Positions 59,151-64,000 of a stretch of 64,000 bases of DNA are shown here, one piece after another. A model generated the notes under the pieces. The model worked only from the letters and a program-made list of their open reading frames with translations. It made no database searches and had not been told where the DNA came from. This DNA comes from Patiria pectinifera (Eukaryota > Echinodermata > Asteroidea > Valvatida > Asterinidae), in assembly GCA_029964075.1 (NCBI GenBank), contig CM057136.1, forward strand, positions 10,974,001 to 11,038,000, given 5' to 3'. Positions within the stretch are counted from its first letter, which is position 1. The number at the start of each line of letters is the position of its first letter. Both the position numbers and the translations under genes were made by a program.

Positions 59151-59747
59151 TAATCATTTGGCAGTTGTATTTTTAAATGTTTGCAAATGTTGTACATTAC
59201 ATTTAAGATTTGTGATTTTCATCTACAGGTCACACGAACGTTGAACAGGCACAGGGTCTTGATGTGATTAAGTTCCACTTTCTTTTGTCCGTTTCAAGAT
59301 TTTTTTGTGGTTCGAGGGATTTCTCCAACTTTTTTAAATCGTTTTGAAAATACTGGTGCTGTATGTGATACCACTGTGTCGTTTTTTTTGTAAATATATA
59401 AAATTTTCATATATCACTTGTACATGTGTGTGTGCATTGCAAACTGCAATTTGTACATGTACATGAATTTGTATTGGAATCATTTCTCCAATTCCTAAGT
59501 GCCTTGTTTACTGAAAAAAAAACCCACATTAAACATAGACTTTACATAACTGCCACTTGTTGTAATTTATATACAAACAAGTGAATTTTTCAGTCCAGTT
59601 TTCTGTCTTTTACACATGAGACTTTTGTCATAACCAAATGTAACCCCAAAAACCCCTAAAACTAAAGTGCGTGTATTATGAAAAGGCCACTTATGCAACT
59701 TATTATCCTTCTTTGGCATTTCTTTGTTTTTTAGTTTGTAGTTTGAG

Positions 59748-60085
59748 TGCCGTGGCCTTATGATCTGGAGCATTGAATTCGTGGTCTTGCGGGTAATTCT
59801 GCAGGTTGTGGGTTCGAGTCCAGCCTGGGGTTGCGATGCGTGTGCCCTTGGGCAAGGCACTTTGTCACTCATTGCTTCTCCCCACCCAGGAGTAAATGGG
59901 TACCTGTCAGGGCAGAGATGGTTATTGTGGTTGATTGTAGCTGCTTTGTGCCGAAATGGCTGCATCGAGCTGTGTACTCCCCAGGAGGCTGAGATGGTCT
60001 TTGGAATGTTTCATTGGCCCAATGAGCAGGGTAATAACGATGTAGCGCCTTGAGCACCAATACTGGTGGATACGTGCGCTTTATA
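59748..60085 (+). mobile_element. tRNA-derived SINE with a longer 3' tail
   Basis: Box B GGGTTCGAGTCC and the body GGGCAAGGCACTTTGTCACT are followed by GTAGCGCCTTGAGCACCAAT and an ATTATTATT tail, typical of a retroposed end. The sense matches 376-565 inverted. Confidence 0.8.
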
Positions 60086-60089
60086 AATA

Positions 60090-60938
60090 CACATTATAAT
60101 AATTATTATTATAAATCCGTTGTGTGCCAAATGTTACAAGTCTAGCCAGTGACAAGTTAGACTTGTCTTAAGTCATTAGTTTTGCATTTTTTTTGTAAGC
60201 AGTCGTGTGTTCCATTTATGTGAACATAGGCTGGTTTTCGCCCCACAATCAGTATCGATAATGTACATGTACAGACCGGGGCCGGTCTGTTTGTAAGGTG
60301 AATCTGTTGGTGCCAAAAATAAAAACCTGGGTTTTTTTCAGAGGGTTGTCAATGTCCCCCCCCCCCAAAAGGAAGTTTTGTGGTTGGAATAAAAACAAAC
60401 AAATTGAAAATTAAACGCCAACATTTTATGAACCACATTTGAATTTCCTGATCTCGGTATTATCACAGACCAAAGACTTGAGTCAAGTCTAGTGTGTCGC
60501 ATAACGTTCTTGCCATTAACGGTTTTAATCCATTTATTTCATTATTTATGAATCCTCAACTGACAAAATGTATTTTGCGTTATATTTGAAAGAACTTTAG
60601 GTGATCAGACAATCATCTCTGCGTATTTTGCAGAGAAATTTTGTAGATATTCGATTCAGGAAAATATAAGTTAATGAAGGGTCACAAATTGGCATATGGT
60701 ACTGACCACCATTTTTTTTTTTTGAGTATTACATTTTGCTTTTAAAACTTATTAGAATTGGTGCTGTTTTAGACAAATAGATGGTATTTTGGCTTCGTTT
60801 GTCGGAATACTTTAAGATGGGTTTTTGTCCATCTGCTTTTATTAAACATTTTAAGTTTAACCTCATGGTATTGAAATAAAGAGCATTTGAGAGTAGGAGA
60901 GCGTTTCGTCATTTTTTTATTATAACTTCCAAAAATGT
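60090..60938. other. intergenic DNA, no recognised feature
   Basis: AT-rich spacer with a C run at 60356-60366 and CTGGTTTTCGCCCCACAATC near 60231, which resembles 17525-17600. No gene is supported. Confidence 0.55.
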
Positions 60939-61650
60939 TGTTAAAAATGTACGGTTAACCCCTTGCGATTTTTTTCTAATTTTGGCCAAAAAATGAAATT
61001 GCTTGAAACTTACAGGGAAGATGCCTACAAGACTCCAGAGCAAATTTCAACTCGATTTTTTGACAGATATGCCATGCAAGGGAAAAAAATTGTGTTGAAA
61101 ATTTTGGGAGAAATCAACCAATTATTATTTTTCTTTCAATAATAGGTGATTTTTTGCCCAAATCATTGAAATTGTAGCTGTTTGAATATTGATTCATGTT
61201 CCTTTTGCATCCAAAGGAATGTCTGCGATGTTTGGAGAAAAGTCATTTTGGGGCCAAATTTTGTGTAAAATGCATTTTTTTCTCCAATTTTGTCAAAAAA
61301 TTGGAAAAACTTGTTTGAAACTTGCAGGGAAGATGCCTATGAGATCCCAGAGCACATTCCAACTCGATTTTTGGACAGATATGCCATTAAAAATTGTGAT
61401 ATTTAGGAGAATATCAGTCACATTTGTTATTCCCCAATAAATAAGTGATTTTTGCCAAAATCTTTGAAATTTAGGGTGTTTGAATATTGATGTTCCTTTT
61501 GCATCCAAACGAATTTCTGCATTGTTTGGAGAAAAGTAATATTTTTTTAGCCAAATTTTGTTACAAATGTAAGGTTAACCCCTTGCAATTTCTATCCATT
61601 TTGGCTGAAAAATGCAACTTGCAAGAAAGAAGCCTAAAACACATTCCAAC
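60939..61650. repeat. tandem repeat of about 300-bp units, 2.3 copies
   Basis: GGTTAACCCCTTGC, GCAGGGAAGATGCCTA, GACAGATATGCCAT and GTTCCTTTTGCATCCAAA recur in order in units starting near 60939, 61258 and 61555. The third is cut short. There is no coding signal. Confidence 0.8.
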
Positions 61651-63134
61651 TCCATTTTAGCAATTAAATGGTGCATTCTGCTTTTTGTATTTATTGCTTC
61701 AGATTTTGGTTACAATCAGTTTCAATCATCACTGCAATCTTAGTTTGATAAATTAACAGAGTTGCAAAAGTCGAGACCCGAGAATACTTCAAGGAAATTG
61801 AAGATATAAGTTTACAAATATTTACAGAAATTCTACTCGACCCTTTTAACTATTCACAGGGATGTTAATGGACTGGGACATTTTTGCCTGAAATGTGAGG
61901 TATTAGCAAAGTTTACACAAATGGTGCCAATATATGTTATTTACAATTTCAGAAAAAAAATTAATCAGGCAATTGACCTATCGCGGTGGAATCGCGTCAA
62001 CGCAGCTTGTGAAATATTGTTAAATTTGATATACAAATGGACACAGAACGTGCAAAATCTGAGACAACCAAAACTTAACGTACACAATTCTATAGGGTTG
62101 TCTAAGGGGCGTGGCTAACTCGCAAACAGTGATAGGCCAATTCAGGGGTGTGAGTGACCACTGATAAAAATAGCTGATAACAGCTGAAAAAAGTGTAAAA
62201 AAGCTGAACTTTGGAAATCTCCTATACTTTTGTACACAGCCATGACAGCAAGTGAGGGAAAAAAGCTGAAATCCGAAACAAAAAAAGCTGAAATCAGCTT
62301 TAAAGCTGAGTTTTCACACTCCTGCCAATTGCAGATAGACCTGCAACCCTGCATTCAGTCTGTGGTTTTGGGGCAAAACCATTTTTCAGAAGTTTGAAAG
62401 TGAATGATCAGCAAAATATGCTAGAACAATTTTTTTTTGCAATCATAAAATAGATATGTATCAATAATCTGAATAAATGGGGAAAAACGCTAAGATACAG
62501 AATTAACGACAGGTTTTTGGAGGAAGGGATTGGAAAAACTTAAATTTCAAGACCGAAATAATAAGAAAATGTTTCAACTGCAAATGAAGTGTGAGATAGT
62601 GTTGTGCTATGATGCGAACGTGCGGCATAAAGATGTAAAGCTAATTGCGTTTACTGTTGACTAAATTTCACATAATAAGGTTTGGTCGATCGATACACAA
62701 ATTGCCACATTCGGAACATGAAATGTAACATCAAAAGTAAAAGTTTCTAGGCAAAATGGAGATTCTAGATAATAATGGATAATTTACCTTGAACAAGACT
62801 TTATAAACCCTGTGCAACGCTGAAGAATTACATCACAAAAACGTTTTACTATACACAAAATTTACAATACATGTATACATACTCAAAATGATACTTGAAC
62901 ATTTTTAGGTGGCTGTGAATTTGACAAAAGTTGCATGGACTGACCAAATTGCGTCTGTTTGTTATCATTTCGTGGGAAACCTTTTTTTAAGCCAAAAAAA
63001 GTGTTTTTTGCTGTAATGCTATGAAAATTATCCACGTATGTAAGTGGGAAAATAACTTTATTTTAAAAGTTTTATCTTTGCTCGCCTGTCGATCTGTTAT
63101 ACTGAATATGTTTACTTTAGGATATCTTTAAGCA
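61651..63134. other. intergenic DNA, no gene recognised
   Basis: AT-rich spacer that may hold the 3' untranslated region of the minus-strand gene ending at 63624. A short block near 62160-62310 repeats AAAAGCTGAAAT-like words. Small ORFs lack family motifs. Confidence 0.55.
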
Positions 63135-63355
63135 TAACCGAACTCAACCCATCAAAGTTCAACAGCAGGTTTTGTTTAAATCCGTCCGGATAGGTACAGT
63201 ACCCCTAAACTGATGGTTTTTTAAAATGGGGTTGGCATACCTCCAGAAACTAAGTCCAAAAGTGTGTGTGTACAATTTCTCATGTGGGTGATGGAATTTG
63301 CCAGAATGGGTATGGTTCTTAGTAAATTCGGCTGGGGAGTTAGGGTTTATGGTAT
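63135..63355. repeat. dispersed repeat, family N, second copy
   Basis: ACAGTACCCCTAAACTGATG and AATTTGCCAGAATGGGTATG align with 33160-33370 in the same orientation. Confidence 0.7.
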
Positions 63356-63623
63356 TCTGTTTAATTATAATAAACCTGATCAATTGTATTAACCAGTATC
63401 ACAAAAAACTCCAACAGGGAAGATTTTTTATTTTCAGGAAAAGTTTTGAGGTCGACAATTTGGCCGGAAAAAAAAAATCCACGTAGGTTGGGTTACTGTC
63501 AATACACAATTCTTCCTTTTTGGCCTCGGAGCCCAGAGGGGTGCATTCTGGACAAGAGCGCTCGCTATATCCCCTCAAATTAAGGCAGTTCCATGGTACG
63601 AGTTAAGCTATCAATGTCAACTA

Positions 63624-63784
63624 TCAGCTGTCGATCTTGATAAAGACTTTCGACCTCGAGAAGATCTTGATGGCTTCCTCGACCTCCGCTAACTGAGAGT
63701 TGACCTCGGCTTCTCTGGTCTTCGCTCGGAGCGTTTCCGCTTTCAGCGGCAGTTTATGCAACTGCTGCTGAAGTTCTTTCTCCT
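63624..63784 (-). CDS. last exon of a probable enkurin-domain protein (partial)
   Basis: A TTTTCAG acceptor precedes 161 bases that start after two bases of a codon and run 52 codons to a TGA. The peptide EKELQQQLHKLPLKAETLRA continues into a coiled-coil-like stretch and ends AIKIFSRSKVFIKIDS. The LP-x-x-x-ET spacing, the basic helix and the final FSR-x-KVFIK strand fit the C-terminal enkurin (calmodulin- and channel-binding) domain, seen in ENKUR and ENKD1 of cilia and flagella. I place it from memory of the pattern and cannot search. Another short coiled-coil protein is possible. Codon use is clearly exonic (GC-rich against AT-rich flanks). The rest of the gene is beyond the right edge. Confidence 0.6.
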
Positions 63785-63925
63785 CTGAAAATGTGGGTAA
63801 AAGAAAGAAATGGCTACAATAAAATGAACATTTGTGACCTCAACGTCCGTTGGGTAAAACAAAGAAATGGCTACAATAAAATGAACATTTGTGACCTCAA
63901 CGTCCGTTCAATCCACCACACAGAT
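63785..63925. repeat. 62-bp tandem duplication in the flanking intron
   Basis: GGGTAAAAGAAAGAAATGGC and its following ATGAACATTTGTGACCTCAA occur twice in a row, 62-63 bases apart, immediately upstream (minus sense) of the enkurin-like exon. The duplication does not include the acceptor. Confidence 0.8.
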
Positions 63926-64000
63926 AACAAGTGGGTAAATTCTAACACGGCAGTCTGACACTAGACTAGTCAGTGTTTAGTACCAAGACGTTCACATGAA

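Overview
The window is animal nuclear DNA. Genes are split into short exons with GT/AG introns, introns are full of small repeats, and intergenic spacers are long. The gene content (neutral ceramidase, collagen prolyl 4-hydroxylase alpha, a probable enkurin-type protein), the secreted ceramidase without a mucin stalk, and the many tRNA-derived SINEs and MITEs suggest a marine invertebrate, probably a deuterostome such as an echinoderm, hemichordate or amphioxus. I cannot name the species. No prokaryotic, viral or CRISPR feature was seen.

Layout. (1) 1-2348, plus strand: the last three coding exons of a neutral ceramidase whose front lies outside the window. (2) 2349-5989: spacer between two convergent ceramidase genes. 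(3) 5990-28132, minus strand: a complete neutral ceramidase of 18 common exons and two alternative first coding exons, 1a at 27881-28132 and 1b at 24980-25186. Both first exons end in the same conserved segment and splice in the same phase. The predicted products are 738 or 723 residues. (4) 28133-29763: divergent spacer holding an inverted-repeat element and a nested hAT-type MITE. (5) 29764-58064, plus strand: a complete prolyl 4-hydroxylase alpha subunit (P4HA) in 13 coding exons plus one alternative exon, giving 547 or 542 residues. Exons 10a (53471-53521) and 10b (55026-55091) encode the same protein position and look mutually exclusive, as in vertebrate P4HA genes. A palindrome of about 650 bp lies between them. 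(6) 58065-63623: spacer with SINEs and a tandem repeat of about 300 bp. (7) 63624-63784, minus strand: the last exon of a gene ending in an enkurin-like coiled-coil tail.

Ceramidase acts in sphingolipid breakdown. P4HA works with protein disulfide isomerase in the ER to hydroxylate collagen prolines. I see no pathway link between them, so their adjacency is probably incidental. The two ceramidases are paralogues arranged tail to tail, with their last two introns in matching phase.

Most of the DNA is intronic or intergenic repeat. There are at least eight recurring inverted-repeat (MITE-like) families, tRNA-derived SINEs, minisatellites (34 bp, about 21 bp, and TCACAAGTC-type), and local duplications that copied exon edges with their splice sites. 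Exon boundaries were assigned by reading GT/AG sites, phase continuity and family knowledge. They were not confirmed by transcripts.
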